Source: Exiguobacterium undae DSM 14481 (GTDB lineage: Bacteria > Bacillota > Bacilli > Exiguobacteriales > Exiguobacteriaceae). Taken from it: DNA of 64,000 nt. The notes under the pieces were generated by a model. The model was not told the DNA's origin. It saw only the letters and a list, made by a program, of their open reading frames with translations, and did not search any database. The stretch lies in the NCBI RefSeq assembly GCF_000620805.1, contig NZ_KK211187.1, forward strand, positions 591,957-655,956, read 5' to 3'. The position numbers and the translations under genes were made by a program. Of the stretch, positions 63,490 to 64,000 are shown one piece after another; within the stretch, counting starts at the first letter, position 1; the number at the start of each line of letters is the position of its first letter.

Positions 63490-64000
63490 ATGAATCATCA
63501 GAACGTTCAAGCATTTGGTACCTTTATGAAAATCGGTGACCGTATCCATCGGCATGAGACCTACCTGCAATGGGGCGAAGGAACAAATTCACTCGGTGCC
63601 TGTCTGTTGTTGAATCCCGGATCTGCGAAGTTAACGAAACAGTTGGATAAAGTACTCCATACGACTGGGCAAGCGACCGGACCTATTCACGCCAATGACC
63701 CAACGATGAAACAGCTGATACGTATCGTTGAACGTATTCATACTGACCAAAAACCTTTATCAGGGCGTTTCCATTTGTATAATTTATTTCAGCTTCGCCA
63801 TGGTAACAATGTGGAATCCATTCGACACTTCGAAGAATTATCCCGACTTGGAATCTATGATTCAAGTGAGTCGTTTGCTTCTGTTGAAGAATTAAAGATG
63901 CATCCCTGGTTGCTTCTCGGCTGGGGTGTCGAAAACCGGAGATCATGGCTTTATCTCGAACAAGCAAAACAAGAGTGGATGAAACGTGTCCAAGAATCAG
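63490..64000 (+). CDS. Incomplete gene at the right edge, possibly DUF1643-like
   Basis: ATG 63490 (MNHQNVQAFGTFMKIG) opens a frame with no stop to the window end; 170 codons are visible. AAGGGGAG precedes it. A CLLLNPGSAKL segment (about residues 39-49) recalls the LNPS-type motif of DUF1643 proteins, but this is a weak resemblance. Later text (HPWLLLGWGVENRR) is conserved-looking. Function not assigned; the 3' end is outside the window. Confidence 0.6.
   Translation, partial: MNHQNVQAFGTFMKIGDRIHRHETYLQWGEGTNSLGACLLLNPGSAKLTKQLDKVLHTTGQATGPIHANDPTMKQLIRIVERIHTDQKPLSGRFHLYNLFQLRHGNNVESIRHFEELSRLGIYDSSESFASVEELKMHPWLLLGWGVENRRSWLYLEQAKQEWMKRVQES

Noticed and set aside
63683-63967. A 94-codon minus-strand frame at the right edge
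   Set aside because: It is antisense to a longer plus-strand gene with a good binding site that runs off the window.

Overview
The window reads as an ordinary chromosomal segment of a low- to mid-GC Bacillota in the order Bacillales, most likely Exiguobacterium or a close relative. That placement is inference. It rests on gatCAB followed by dagK and rlmCD as in Bacillus, Bacillus-type maltodextrin genes under a LacI regulator, a SAM-I riboswitch on metNIQ, a c-di-AMP riboswitch on kdp, AAGGAGG-type ribosome binding sites and frequent TTG starts. I see no rRNA, tRNA, CRISPR array, prophage or insertion sequence.

Layout. 1-5930: high-affinity potassium uptake, with a promoter, ydaO-type c-di-AMP riboswitch, attenuator, a 35-residue membrane ORF, kdpF, kdpA, kdpB, kdpC and a KdpD that stops before the kinase. 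6051-16977: envelope and secreted proteins (SH3-repeat glucosaminidase, YyaL, multidomain extracellular nuclease, CAP protein). The 740-base gap before the nuclease holds what looks like a large structured RNA with its own promoter, a 16-bp end-closing helix and a terminator. 17386-21342: methionine uptake (metN, metI, metQ) behind a SAM-I riboswitch, next to an MtnE-like aminotransferase. 21473-32956: a maltose/maltodextrin regulon (mdxEFG-pgcM, LacI repressor, DUF1189 gene, maltose phosphorylase, GH32 enzyme, oligo-1,6-glucosidase). It is tied together by five copies of an operator close to CGAAACGTTTCG, two of them inside core promoters.

33044-41695: metabolic and stress genes (MBL hydrolase, SMP-30, YceI, CstR-like sensor, ECF sigma with anti-sigma, MHYT-GGDEF-EAL protein, HesB-like, TspO-like, DegV). 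41882-46218: polyamine regulator and potABCD. 46352-53682: a secreted protein, DUF1054, a diguanylate cyclase, a DNA-binding repeat protein, an OppA lipoprotein, Bcp and another lipoprotein. 53794-57343: a YneR-like protein and proline catabolism and uptake (rocA, putP) with two cre-like sites at the rocA promoter. 57605-63308: gatCAB, dagK, rlmCD. An incomplete gene runs off the right edge.

How the parts work together. Imported maltose is split by the phosphorylase to glucose and beta-glucose 1-phosphate, which PgcM turns into glucose 6-phosphate. Longer or branched products go to the GH13 and GH32 hydrolases. Probable CcpA sites lie at the nuclease, mdxK, degV and rocA genes. Cyclic nucleotides recur: c-di-AMP gates kdp, and two membrane proteins handle c-di-GMP (one synthase-like, one phosphodiesterase-like). 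Besides the two recognised riboswitches, I report four unassigned structured elements (12017-12420, 17196-17345, about 39460-39659 and 57439-57534).
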